Positions 11,869-24,300 of a stretch of DNA of 64,000 bases are shown here, piece by piece. Source of the stretch: Loxodes magnus (taxonomy: Eukaryota > Ciliophora > Karyorelictea > Loxodida > Loxodidae); the NCBI GenBank assembly GCA_946699065.1, contig CAMPDV010000460.1, positions 124,001-188,000 on the forward strand, given 5' to 3'. The stretch's first letter is position 1, and each line of letters starts with the position of its first letter. Under the pieces are notes generated by a model. That model did no database searches, was not told where the DNA came from, and saw nothing but the letters and a program-made list of their open reading frames with translations. The position numbers and the translations under genes were made by a program.

Positions 11869-14799
11869 TCATTTAAATTCAAAGGACATTTTCTGAAGAT
11901 ACTCCTACTCTTTTTTGCGTAACACTTCTTTCTCTTCTAAATATTTCTTATAAATTTAAACTTCTTTTTTTAAGCTATCAACTTAGCCTTCTTCAGATTC
12001 TGTTCTAAATTGTTACTAAATTTGCTATATTTCGCTCTGAAGTTATAATTAAATATTTCTCTCAGAACTGTAAACTTCTTGGTATAATTTGTGCAAGAAG
12101 TCATTAACTTGCTATCTGCATACTATATATTTAGCTTGAGAATCATTGAAATTTTTCTTAAGAGTGATCAATTAAGTCTTTAAATCTTCTATTTCCTTTA
12201 ATTACATCTCTTTCATTTGATTTAGCTGACTTTGCAAAGCTCTCATTTACTCATATTAAGTCTAAATTTAGAATTGCAATATTTTATCTTTTTCTAGCAA
12301 AATCTCATTTTCAGTACTTAATTGTTGAGTTTGTAAAATTAGTTCTTACTTATAAAATTCGCGTTCACTCTCTATTTACTAATATAAATTTTAAATTTCC
12401 AATTTTTAATTTTCTATATTTTAAAGCTACTAAAATTATGCTTTCTACTCTTAAAATAGTGACTTTAAGTCACTTATAAATTTTTATTTCTATGTGATAG
12501 TCGCTTTTTGCTAGCTTTCTCTGGTTTCAATCATTTCTATTTGTTGAGTTAACATTATTCTTTCCTGTTGCAAAATGTCACTCATTTCTTTATGAAATTT
12601 TTCCTATTTTTGGTATATTTTCTTTAGTTCAGTGTTCCCTTCTATCAGGAGGTTTTTTTCTGCTTACCATGAGCTTTTTTACTCTAAAAACCACTCATCT
12701 TTACTCTTGACTTCTATCCTCAATAATTTTATTTCCTCAGTCTCTAGATATTATTAGGTTTGGGTCTACTTCTTAATATTATCTAGCAAGATTGATAGAG
12801 ATCGTAACTGCGATTCTACCTAAATTAGATGTTTTCTTAAATTATCCATTTTTATTTATTACATTCGATTTTCTTCATTCTTTTGTCCCTTCGTAGCTAC
12901 AGCTTTTTAACTTTTCTATAAAATGTCCTAATTTTCTTAAGTTATAGATATCACTTCATCTTTCAACTGTTCGATTTAATTATTAAGGGTTTCTTACTAT
13001 ATTTCTAGTTATTACTTCAAGGTTTAATTCTCTTCTTCAGCTCTTTATAACTTCAATTCATAAACTTCTTTAACCTACTATATGCTTGTAAATTCTCCTT
13101 CTGCTTTATTAGTTTGCCACGGAGTGTTCTCACCTTATTCTTTTTCGCTAGCCTAAGCTTATTTCTATACTATCTCTTCTAGCTTTTTAGTACTATGAAC
13201 ATAACTTATTAAATTCTTTTTGCAATGCTCTTACTCTTCTTTTAGCTTCGCTATTTCTTGTTACTGTTATATAACTTTCTCTTGTAATTTACTGGCTTCA
13301 AGTTTTCTAACTTTAGCTCTCAATTTTCCATTATCTTCCTATAATTTTTGTATCTATTCTTATATCTGCTAGTCTTTAGAATTACAAGAGGAACTTAATT
13401 CCTTTATTTACTGGAGGATAAATTCCAGGTTTTCGAAAATCTAAGTTAATTACTTTTGGCTTTCTGAATTTAAATGCTGGGTACTCTGAATTACCTTCGA
13501 CAAATTATTTCTAGCTTCGCCTGATTTCTTATCCATAATTTAAGATTTCAGCCTTTCTATTTCCTAACTTTGCATTGATATTATTTCATTTAATCTTTCT
13601 ATTTCCTACTAATAATGTGAGAACACAGCAGATTGTGAAAACTTATCATAAGCTTGCTATTAGAGATCACTGTATTACCACAAATTTTTTGTATAAGCTT
13701 CAACCTCCTTTGCATGACTTTATTCTTTCTAATTCAAGATTTCATTCAATTTAATGATTTCTTATTGATATATCTAAATCTAATCCGATTATTGTTTGCT
13801 TTTAATCTCTAGCTACTTAAGTTAATTTTCTTTACTTTGCTTGTATTAGTTAATTTCATTTTGAAGCTAAGCTTACTTCTAGTCAGCAAGACTTTGGAAC
13901 TCCTGTAGTTTCTCACTAACAAGTTTGTTTTCCTTCTCGTAATTCTAGCATTTTTCAATCAAAATTTCATGAGCAGTTTATTATTCACTCATTAAATGGT
14001 TAAGCTCATTCTAGACTATATTTTCTTTTTCTTTTAGCTTCTGTTCAAGTTTTTCTATTTCTTGGATTAAATTCTGCTTCTCCTTTAGAAATTCCATTTC
14101 ATCTCCTGACTTCAATTTTTCAACGTTTGTAAGTTTTTCTTCATACAGCTATGTAACTTTCTATACCTCATCGTTCACTAGAGTGAGTTAGTCTAATAAC
14201 TTTTTATTTTCTAACTTTAACTGAACTATTTCAGACTAGAACGTTTCTTAAACTTCAATAGTTTTTCCTATTTACTCAGATAGCTATTTCTAGAGTATCT
14301 ACCTTTCCCTCTTTCAGCTATCTTCCTTCTCTGAAAACTTTACTTACTATTCATCCAAGTCAAACTAAATTTGCTTAATTTGGTTCTAATAATCTATTTC
14401 TAAAGTTCTGTTTAAGTTTTCTAGGTTATTAACTTCTTGCAATAGTTCTCTTTAATTTTGGTTTTAAAAGAATTGGATAGAATTAACATTCCCTTCTAGT
14501 TCTTTATGCAAGCCAGGAGATTAAGACATTTTCTACATTCTCAGCATTTTCTCCTGCATTGTTTAAATCTACTACTTATAGTTATGCTCCAATTCTATTA
14601 TTTTCTTCTCATATAGGAACTTCTCATCTCTTAGCTACTACTAAGCCTTTTGGGTTATTTTTTAGTTTTCCTCCAATAGCTCAACAAGGACTCTTTTTTC
14701 ATTCATTCAGGACTCAAGAGAATCAATAGAGCAGTAAGAGAGGGACTGCTTTTTATCAGGATATTGCTTTTAAATAAAAGGATACTGCTGCTAATGCAT
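11869..14799 (-). CDS. Long coiled-coil protein (golgin/centrosomal/ciliary rootlet type)
   Basis: 976 residues, one exon, ATG 14797..14799, TGA 11869..11871. After a short Pro/Ser/Tyr-rich head the whole chain is heptad-like, dominated by Glu, Lys, Leu and Gln (many Gln as TAA/TAG), with almost no Pro or Gly, so it should form one very long alpha-helical coiled coil. There is no recognisable motor, GRIP or other end domain. Such proteins tether vesicles or build basal-body and striated structures; which one cannot be told. Trp TGA codons fall only near the N-terminus. Because the antisense strand is also free of TGA, the direction was chosen from the heptad pattern and amino-acid composition. 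The next gene on the same strand, the FHA protein, ends 270 bp from its start. Confidence 0.85.
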
Positions 14800-15068
14800 T
14801 TTAAACTAATTCGTTAATAAAAAAACTCACCTTTTATACCTCTATTCATCTAAGAAATTAAATTAGACTAAGCTAATACTTTAAATTAGTCCTTATTTAA
14901 AGTAATACCGTATATCACTTTATGATATAAACTAATGGCTTATTAGAAATTATGGAAGGAACAATTGTTTACTAGAATTTATGTTAAGGAAGGGAAGTAA
15001 AAATAGTTAAGGGGAAAGCTTGATCTACTTTAAAAAAAACTTGAATTAAGAAATGGAAAATTACACAA

Positions 15069-16266
15069 TCATGGTTAAGTGAAGTTCCAATCTACTGTCA
15101 TTATAGTGTCACTTATTTTTATCTAATCTCCTTTTCTAATTTCAAAGGGCTCGGACTCTTTTCTCTATCTTCTAAATCTATAATCTGATAAGCTTGTTCA
15201 TGTTCCATTGGCACTTTCTTTATTATCATTACCATCTGATATATATCACACATTGTCGATGTATTCAAATTTGCACTGTACTCTAGAGATTGTATTATGA
15301 CTAATGACGACATCACATTCTGCTGATCTTCCGATTTTAAAAATAGTTTTCTGTTTACTTACTAAAAATAGGTGTATTTACTGTGTTTCTTATTGAAGCT
15401 CTATTTTAAGTCCTGGAAATTTAGGACGGTTTAAGTAAGTCATAGTATCTTCCAAATTCTGCTAAGTTTTTTGACTGAATTCAGCAATTGCTAATTTATC
15501 TCCATGAACTTCTACTACGTCGTCTAGGAAAACGTCATACTCGCTATCTAATTAATTATTTCATACTTCTATTATATTAAAAGTAGTATCAGCACCTATT
15601 AAATAGGTCGCTCCTTTTTCCACTATCATTTTATCCTTTACTTTGATATAAGTTCCATAGATGCTGCCTAAATCTACAATGTAAAAGCTTCTCAAAGGCT
15701 TTAAAAATTTGTAAACTTCTTAAAATAAACATTTTGGAAGTCTACTTGCTAAACTATTCTTCCCTAACCTTTTGTTTCTTGCCAGAAGAAAAGCTCAGAA
15801 CTCTTCAGGACATTTGCACTAAAATCCATTTTGATAAATAATTTTACAATGAGTCCTTGAAATGGCTCTATCACTAGCAGTTAGCATAATATCATTAGGT
15901 CTAATTCCTTAATCAGTAATCTATTATCTTCCTATAGTAATGTCCCCCGTTCCTTGATATGTACGTTAAGACCCAACCATCCCTCTAGGTGTGATCACAA
16001 ACTCTGTTTATAAGTTTTCCAGATCAACTGAAGATTTGATAATTTTAAGTAGGATAAAAGGTTCCTTTTCTTTCTTCTCTTTAATAGTAATTGATGTAGT
16101 GTTAGAAGTCTATTAACTAAATGCTTTCATTATAATTCCTTTAGTTTAATTATAAATAGCTTTACTTCTCTTCTTTTAGAAAATCTGCCCTTTATAATAT
16201 TCCCTTCAAATCTCTTTAATCTACTCCTTTACCTTCTGTCTCTTATGAGCTTCTTGACCATACCAT
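15069..16266 (-). CDS. Protein with two FHA domains
   Basis: 392 residues in two exons, ATG 16264..16266, intron 16214..16232 (19 nt), TGA 15069..15071. The first FHA domain (about residues 60-250) has the ISRTHC strand and YIVDLGSIYGTYI, with a basic Cys-containing insertion between them. The second (about 285-390) has FKIGRSAECDVVIS, TISRVQC and a C-terminal SANGTW in which the conserved Trp is TGA (15198..15200). FHA domains bind phosphothreonine peptides, so this is probably a phosphorylation-dependent adaptor; no kinase, RING or other catalytic domain accompanies them. The N-terminal MVWSRSSQ segment is split off by the intron, which is why an internal ATG at 16128..16130 looks like a start. 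Architecture is seen; partner and pathway are unknown. Confidence 0.88.
16214..16232 (-). other. 19-nt intron
   Basis: On the minus strand GTAAAGGAGTAGATTAAAG. It links the short first exon of the FHA protein to the rest in frame (393 codons in total). Confidence 0.65.
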
Positions 16267-17458
16267 TATTATCAAGTTTCCTTGTAGTTTGAGGCAATGA
16301 GATATAGTAGTCAGTGATGTGCTTTATCAGATTAAGAAAGTGTTTTAAATATAAATAATTGGCTATTATCCTAAGTATTCTATACAATCTCTAAAAGCAT
16401 CTCTATACTATAGATGCTAGGAATATCATAACTCTAACTTGCCAATTATTATAAAATTATGTAAAGCTAAGATTAAACAGGAGATATTAGAGATTAATTA
16501 AATGTACAAAGGATATAGTAAGTGGATATAAAAGGGTCTAATAGATAATAATTAAACTAGGTGGGTTATATTATAGCTATAGTGCTAACTGTTAATATTA
16601 AAAGCTTATACCATTATGCTATATATTATTTACTTAACCTTCTACCATTTATAAATAGGAATATTATTATCAAGACTAATTTATCCTTTAAGATAAAAGA
16701 AGATATTTTGAGGCTTAGAGAAACAATGAGTAATAGAAATAAAGTTGATTTGGTTATTATTTAGGGGTAAAGAAATTGGATTTATATAGATATAATAATG
16801 AAGCTTAGATATTGCTACTAGCTTTCTAGAAGAAGAAAAAGTAGGGTAAAGTCTTGTCTAAAGTTTATAGGTAGATTGTACAATAAAACATAGCAAAATA
16901 CTTACTAGGCTAATTATCATTGCTATCAAGAAAGAAATTAAATGAGGAAAAAATTTATCTTGCTATATGTAAGATCTATAAGATATGAAAGATGTTCTTA
17001 ATAGTTATGACTTATATCTTGTTATATGTTAATTTCTAAGTTATTAACTAGAAATAAAATTTAAACTTCTTAATTTAAAGGAGATGCTTCTACCCTTTAT
17101 TTTTTGAATACTAAACTAAAAATAAGCATTATATCGAAGTCTAGCATCATGTTTTATTAATAGTGCATAGATAGAGAAGTAAGTAATTACTAATGTAAGG
17201 TTGATCGGCTTTCTTCGTATATTCCAGTATTGCTGGATATTACATTAGCATATTCTTTATTTGAAACTTATTAGAATTTTAACCAATCAAGTTGCATCTG
17301 AGCATTAAATATCTAAACTTAAGCTGATTATACTCTACAGATAGAAAGGATGCTAATTGGTAAAGAGTATGATGATATTGCTTTGAATTATGAAAAAGTG
17401 AAATAACAAATTTTCTAAACAAGCTAAAAATAAAATTTTGCATATTTTTCTTCATCTC
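16267..17458. other. AT-rich stretch with an unresolved coding-like segment
   Basis: Between about 16480 and 17030 on the plus strand a frame rich in Gln, Lys, Tyr and Leu is open (it ends at a TGA near 17203), but I find no ATG in frame and a second plus-strand frame looks nearly as plausible. It could be a small gene with introns or chance openness. No other feature seen. Confidence 0.3.
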
Positions 17459-17659
17459 TCAAATCTAGAAATTTGGACTAAACTGTGAGACTTCGGGTTA
17501 GACTTGACCTGTTTTTGCAATTTGGAAGAGGTTGGAAGCCTTAAGAGGTGTGAAGCTAGCATTATGGCTCGATTTTTGTATTTCCTAGAATCTCAACTCT
17601 AACTCCACGAAATCATCTTCTTACTTAGGCTCTATTCTAGTTGGCTCTCTTTTTAGCAT
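17459..17659 (-). CDS. CDC26: CDC26-like subunit of the anaphase-promoting complex
   Basis: A 66-residue protein, ATG 17657..17659, TGA 17459..17461. It begins MLKREPTRIEPKQEDD, closely matching the N-terminus of CDC26/APC12 (human begins Met-Leu-Arg-Arg-Lys-Pro-Thr-Arg-Leu). In the APC/C ubiquitin ligase this N-terminal peptide runs through the TPR groove of APC6/CDC16 and stabilises it. The rest is a short helix and a Ser/Gln-rich tail, as in the family, whose members are usually 65-125 residues. It stands alone among AT-rich DNA. The call rests on about 20 residues, so it is good but not certain. Confidence 0.7.
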
Positions 17660-18136
17660 TTTGTAATTCAAAAATATAATTAAGATACTTATAGGTAAAT
17701 TATAAGAATTAAATTATTTAAAGGCATATTTTTAAACTTTTATAAGTGGATCACCTTAAAAAAGGCTATAAAGATATGAATAGCAACAACTAGAATGTTC
17801 TCTGTAGTTTAGAAGTAGATATCTACACTAAGCAATAAGAAATTTGCTGTTACTTAAGCTATATTTGATAGGTAGTATTAGAGAGCCTTATATATATTTA
17901 GAATGTATGTATTATTAGCAATATCTGAAGCCCAATATTTTTGATGAAATTTTGAAGTATTGCGAATTTATAACTTTCTAATAAAATGTTCCTTTAAAGT
18001 TATTTTCAGTCTTAAATACTTTTAAAGAGAAAAGTTTAGCAGGAAAAGTTAGATCGAGGTAAGTAATGTAGAAGTATTAATCCATTTAAATGATTATTAC
18101 TATTAAATGTTTATTTAATTTAAAGTATTTGAAGTA
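17660..18136. other. Intergenic, nothing clear
   Basis: AT-rich spacer between two minus-strand genes; no motif, RNA gene or repeat seen. Confidence 0.5.
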
Positions 18137-18784
18137 TCAACCGTAGATTCTCTTTGGCTTTCCCATTGTCGTTTTAATATGAAGAGTCTTGATATTCTAC
18201 CAATTCTTTTTTAGCAAACTGACCAAAAAGTTAACTCCAAGGACGATGTTCTATCTGTTTTCTTCTTCACTCAATTCAACATTGCCTACAGCTACTCCTA
18301 AGCAAAGTACCTTCTTGAGCTAAAATTTAACAGTTGCCTTAGCTTCTTTTATCTTGTCCATAAGGTTTTCTCCATGAGTTACTACAATAGGAAACTTGTT
18401 TATTTTAGTTAATACTGGTCCTAATAATTTAGGGATTTGCTTTATAATAGAGTCACTTGCTAAGAGAATCGCGTATTTGTTGAAGGCTTTCTTGATTGGT
18501 CCACGTTATTTGTTAAATTTCTTTAATTTTTCTGCATCAAAGAAATCAATTCCGAGACCTTATGCCTAATCACAGTGAATTTGGTCACCAAGAATGCATA
18601 CTTTTTAATCTGGTCTTGGAATGAAAGGAAGCTTGACTGAACCAGCAAAACGTTTGTCCTTCTATGGATCGTAGTCTTTAAGACCAATCTAAAGCTCGAT
18701 GGTCTCTCTGAACTTACGTTCTTTTCTTGTAGTAATGATTTCGTGGATACATTTCTTCAGATGTTCCTATTTCAACTTGGACAT
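18137..18784 (-). CDS. RPL10A: Cytosolic ribosomal protein uL1 (L10a)
   Basis: 215 residues in one exon, ATG 18782..18784, TGA 18137..18139; length matches eukaryotic L10a (about 215-217). Clear family blocks are the N-terminal MSKLKQEHLKKCI, the central KYAILLASDSIIKQIPKLLG, NKFPIVVTHGENL, and the C-terminal IKTTMGKPKRIYG. It forms the mobile L1 stalk of the 60S subunit at the E site. Its single Trp is TGG and TGA appears only as the stop, in contrast to the large signalling genes nearby. Codon use is clearly more regular than in its neighbours, as expected for a highly expressed gene. Confidence 0.97.
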
Positions 18785-21380
18785 TTTTATTAAAATGGAG
18801 ATATTTGATTTTAATATGAAGCCTGAATTAAAAGAAAATGTTAGTTTAATTTTAAATCTATTCTACCTTTAAATCCTGCCAACTTTCATTTAAATATGAG
18901 TTCTTCCTCTATATCCAACACTTAAATTATACCAACATTTTGTACTTTCAATAAGCTTAATAAATATCAGACTTTTATCAAAACCAATACTTTTACTTAC
19001 CCTAGAAATGCTATTTTCTTTATTTCCTAAGGAGGTTTAAAATAATGCTTGCTAATTCCTTTAGGTACTTATTAGCTTATTTCAATATCTGATTAACTAT
19101 TTAAAGCAAGGAAGTGAGAATCTCTCCTTAGCTTTAAGCAAACTGGATTTATTTTTTTGCTTTATAGCCATAAATGCTATCTGGGTTATTTCATTAGTAA
19201 ATATATTACATAAAGGAAGCAAAAATAGATTATAAAAGTTTCTCAAATAAATACCAAAAGAAACAGTTTTAGATAGCTTAAGATATTACTATTTTATATT
19301 ATTTTGCTATATAGTTATCAAAAATCTCAGTCAATGCTAAGTAAATTGATTCTAAGCTCTTCATAATGTTTAGTTTTCAAATGGAAATTACTTAAAGAAT
19401 ATTAAAGGATTGATAGTATTTAATTTATACTAAAGTCCAACTTGTAATATATTAGTTAGATATTTAAGATATTTTTACCATATAATATCGAAATACCAAT
19501 TTACAATCTGAGAGGCTCATAAAGACAGACCTATAAATGGTAGAAACTGTTCTAGTAGTATGCTGTAAAGCTCTGAATTATTAGTGTATATGAATAATCA
19601 TGCTTCGTCACTATTATCAAACTATTAGTAAGATTATTACATTCATTAAGCTTATAATGCTTACTATTTTCAATCTTTAACTAGTTCTCTTTTATTAATT
19701 TCTTGATGAGTATTATTAGTTGTAATTATATAGCAATTTAGGAGATGTAATGGTATCAAAAGATAGAAAATTAGAAATTAGAAAAGGAATAAAGCTTCAT
19801 TTATGTCTTTTAATTTGGTTTATCACTAATAATAGATATTATTGGATATTGCTCATTTAAAGTGCTCCATAATAAAAATGCTATTGACAATCTCTCTATA
19901 TGATATGTGTATTCAAATTTAAGGTTTTAAATAGAGTGTAATATTCATTTTGATCTGTTTTAAAGGACAAATGAGTTCTTTAAGAACTTAAGATATAAAT
20001 GCATATTTTGATTACTTAAACCTTTAGAAATAGACTTAATAACTTAACCCTTAGTGTAAATTCTTATTTCCTAAATGAATCTTTAAACTAGAAAATACTT
20101 TAAGCAGATAAAATTACTTAGTTAGTCATTTTATCTCCATTTAAAGCACATTTATAAACCAGTTTGCTAAACATTTTAAGTTTTTGTACCATAAGATTAA
20201 ATGAAGAGAGTGAAAGTATCTAAATATTATTACAACTTAAGCTTTTTAAAATTATCAAAAAGACTGTTTGGTATCTTTTTGCATTTATTATTAACTTACT
20301 AATATTTTTTAACTTGATCTATACACTTTAGATTATATTTACATTAGTATTTAATCAAACCCATTAGTAGTATACTTATGTAATCTCTCTAAATACTTTG
20401 ATTCTCTTAAACATTCTTAAAGACCAAATAGATTTAATATACTTGCTTACTTAGCTAAAGAGCAATGCATGCTTTATATAAAAGGGTTAATAAATATCTT
20501 TGTCCTTCTATAGATATGATTTGTTACTCTTTACCTAGATGGATATTCATAAGTATTAATAGTTAATACGATCAAATAACTAATTTTCATTTCTAAAGAG
20601 TTTCGAATCCGAAAGATGAACTAAATAGATTAAGAAGCTCAATATATCTAAACTGCTATTTTAGTTTCTATTCTGCTATCTCCTGTTTTTAAGTGATGAT
20701 ATTTTAATTCCTTAATTTGTTATTATATTTTCCTTATTTTGCTTTTTAAGAAAACCTCTTTAATTCCTATCTTTGAAAATAACCAAATTCAAATAATATC
20801 TAATTAATCTAAAAATACTGAAACATTTTAAAAAGCCATCGTTTATCTCTCAATAAGGCTTAAAGGTATAAAGTGAGAGAAATATGCTATTATAATCTAT
20901 TAATTAATAGCAAACAAAAAATAAGCCTTTGCTGCTTAAACGATAAGTAAACTATAAGAGTTGATAGTTTAGTATTATAGTGGCTGATAGATAATCTTGA
21001 GAATTCTCATTAATTAAATTAAAAATCAATTTCTTCCCCTTTTGAGTAGCAAATCAAATTAGCTCTATTTATTAATCAACTTCAGCTTAAATAACCCTTC
21101 CTTTATAGAAGAAGGCTACTTTAGGAAAATATTTCAGATTAATATATTGGCTTCAGTGAAATGCGCAATATCTAGTGCCATTGACTATTATACTATATTT
21201 CATTAGAATAGCAAGGGTACCAATTGAAATTGATCCCAGGTTAGCTTTATCTATACTAAAGGAAAATAGAAAGTGTTGATAAATGGTACCAAACTATTAT
21301 GTAAGCTAATTATGAATAATCATTGGTTTGCTAATAAATAAACAAAGTAGGTTAAAATTACTAAATAGCTATAAAAATAA
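18785..21380. other. 2.6-kb AT-rich intergenic region
   Basis: Divergent 5' flanks of uL1 and of the giant LNR gene. No coding motif, tRNA, tandem array or inverted repeat that I can support. It must contain both promoters, but I cannot point to elements. Confidence 0.5.
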
Positions 21381-24300
21381 ATGCTTAAACTACTTTTCTT
21401 TTGCTTCTTTATATAGAGATAAACGATAGCAGAAAAAATCTTAGTTCTTTAAGACTATTAAAGATCATACCCTCTTGATTAAATCTTCGATAACCTGGTT
21501 AAAGCACTTTTTTAAGTATCAGAACCTACATTGATTTATGTTCTTAAAGGTGAACACTATATTGAAACAGGCTCTGAGAGATCTATGATAACTGACTAAT
21601 GTAAACCTTAGTAAAATGATGATTGGTGAGAGATTAAAAGTTCAAAGCTTATGCCGTAATAAGATGAAGCTCTGTTGAGAAATCCGCTGAGATATAACAA
21701 TTACTATTTAAACTATTATCTAAGTGAAAACTAGAAAAAGTATTACTCAAATACGAGAAATGACTTGCAAGACTTAGATTTATGTTAAAATGGTTAAAAT
21801 AACTATATTTATTACAAATATCACACGAACTGAAATATTACAATAAGACCTTTATATTGTGATGAACTATAAGATGTTAATTAGAAACTAACAGGAGTTA
21901 ATATTAAGAAAAGCCATTGCAATATTAGGGGAGTCGATAAGCCTTTGTTTTACGTGACAAATCCTTTTATCTAATTTGAAGTTAAGAATTCGCTTACTAT
22001 CAAAGATATAAAGTTTTCAGGCTTGAAAATTATAACTAGAAATTGTAACAATTAGCATTGCTCGTATTGCAGAAGTGGAAACTATGAGACAACTACTTAT
22101 TGTGAATATGAATATGATTATAGATAACTTTAAGATGATAGTTCATAAATATAGCAATAGGATAAATCAAAAAGGAAAATATAATCTGATTGCTCAAATA
22201 ATGGAGTTTGTGAGCAAAGTTGCTATGAAAATGGAAATGATGATGACGATTGCTATATATGCTAATAAAGTGGATGCGAATTAGATAAGTTAGGAAATTT
22301 AGTTTGCGATAAAGAATGCTATATCTACGAATGCAATTATGATTGGAATGATTGCTAGAATTGCTTATAAATTGGTTGCTAAATAGAATAACTAGATAAT
22401 CAATAATGCAATGTCTATTGTTATAATGAGTATTGCAATTATGATTATTAAGATTGCTAAATTTGTAAAAATACTGGATGTTCAGTATAATGATTATATG
22501 ATAGTGAATGCGATTAATAATGCTTGAATTTCGAATGCGAATGAGATATTTATGATTGCTACAAAGAAAGTCAGTGCATAAGTAAAGGTTGTGCATTATA
22601 GAATATTGGAAATAATATATGTAATACTGAATGCAACTAAGAAATTTGCCTTAATGACAAATAAGATTGTAACTTATGTATTAAAGATGGATGTACTAAT
22701 ATAGAAAAGTTAGGAGATGGCTAATGTGATCCAGCATGTTATAAGAGCTCATGCAATTGAGATAACGGAGATTGTAGTTAATGTTTGAAAACAACATGCA
22801 ACATAAATCTTTTAGGCAATAATAAATGTGACTCTATATGCAATAATAATAAATGTAATTATGATAACGAGGATTGCTTAGAGCAAAACAAATGTATGGC
22901 AAATGGATGCTCGATTGAAAATATTGGAAATAATATATGTAATATAGAATGCAATATCTAAGTATGCTAATATGATAACATGGATTGCGATTTGTGTCTT
23001 CAAAATGGCTGCAAAAGTTTAGAATGATTAGGAGATGGCTATTGCGACCCTAAATGTTACACAAGTATATGCAACTGAGATAAAGATGATTGCAAAGAAT
23101 GTGCTTCAACTTAATGTTCTATTTAATGGCTAGGAGATCATTAGTGTGATAATGCTTGCAACAATTAAAAATGCAACTATGACAATCATGATTGTAAAAA
23201 TTGCAAAGATGAGATGCTTAGAAATAGTAAGTGTAATCCTGAATGCTATCGACCTGAGTTTAATTTTGATTATGGTGATTGTGATGATTGCGAGAAACTA
23301 GGATGTCCTATATAATGAATAGGCGATTTTGAATGTGATTTATCAGATTGCTATTATGAAAAATGCAATTATGATGGAGGAGATTGCCTAAAATATGATA
23401 ACGGCTATCTTTGTAAAATGAATCAGCTTAATAATAAAGTTTGCGATGTAAACTGTTACAATAGTAGATTTAACTATGACTTTGGCGACTGTGATGCTTG
23501 CACGTTATAAGGATGCCCATCCATCTCTCTTCTCGGAAACAAAATTTGCAATAAGGAATGCTCTAACTAAGCTTGCAACTGAGATTCAAGTGATTGTCCT
23601 AAATATGTCAATATAGATATTTGCTAGTAAAACTCAAGAATATTGTATGACTTTGAAACAAATACATTTTATCAGTCTAACTAATAATGCGAAATAAGTA
23701 TGTTGCTAGATTCAGTTTGCGATTCTATTTGTAACATCTAAGATTGCAATTGAGACAATTAAGTATGCAAAAATAATTGCCTAAACTAGGGATGTCAATC
23801 TAGTTTACTAAATAATGGCGTTTGCAATGAAGAATGCTTGAACTGGTAATGTGTTGAAGAATTTTAAGACTGCAAATCATGTTTTAATTAAGGATGCTAA
23901 GTCTTAAATATTAGTGATAGTTAATGCACTCCTAACTGCTATAACTAATAATGCTTTTATGATTTAGGGGATTGCTAAGAATGTGCTGACACTGGTTGCG
24001 ACATTCTTAATCTTGGAAACGGAATTTGTAACATAGAATGCTATACTTCAGAATGCACAGATGAGAAAGAAGATTGCTAATTATGTAGTAATTTAGGCTG
24101 CGATTTAGAAAATCTAAAGAATAATGTGTGTGATCCTACTTGCTATTAAGAGATTTGTAATTATGATAATTAATAATGTAAAGACTGCTCATAGGATTGC
24201 CTTGATAATTCACTTTTCCTAAATTCGTAATGCGATGGAGAATGCATGACCATAGAATGTTCAAACGATTCAGGAGCATGTTTAAATTGCTCAATTTATT

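Noticed and set aside
15214-15232. A frameshift or intron within the second FHA domain
   Set aside because: It arose from miscounting a TATATA run; on recount the frame is continuous.
16480-17203. Small plus-strand gene
   Set aside because: Two competing frames, no ATG; long TGA-free frames are common by chance when only TGA stops translation.
22093-22596. 167-aa ORF on the minus strand inside the giant LNR gene
   Set aside because: His/Asn/Tyr-rich antisense shadow of the LNR repeats; the plus frame explains every Cys.
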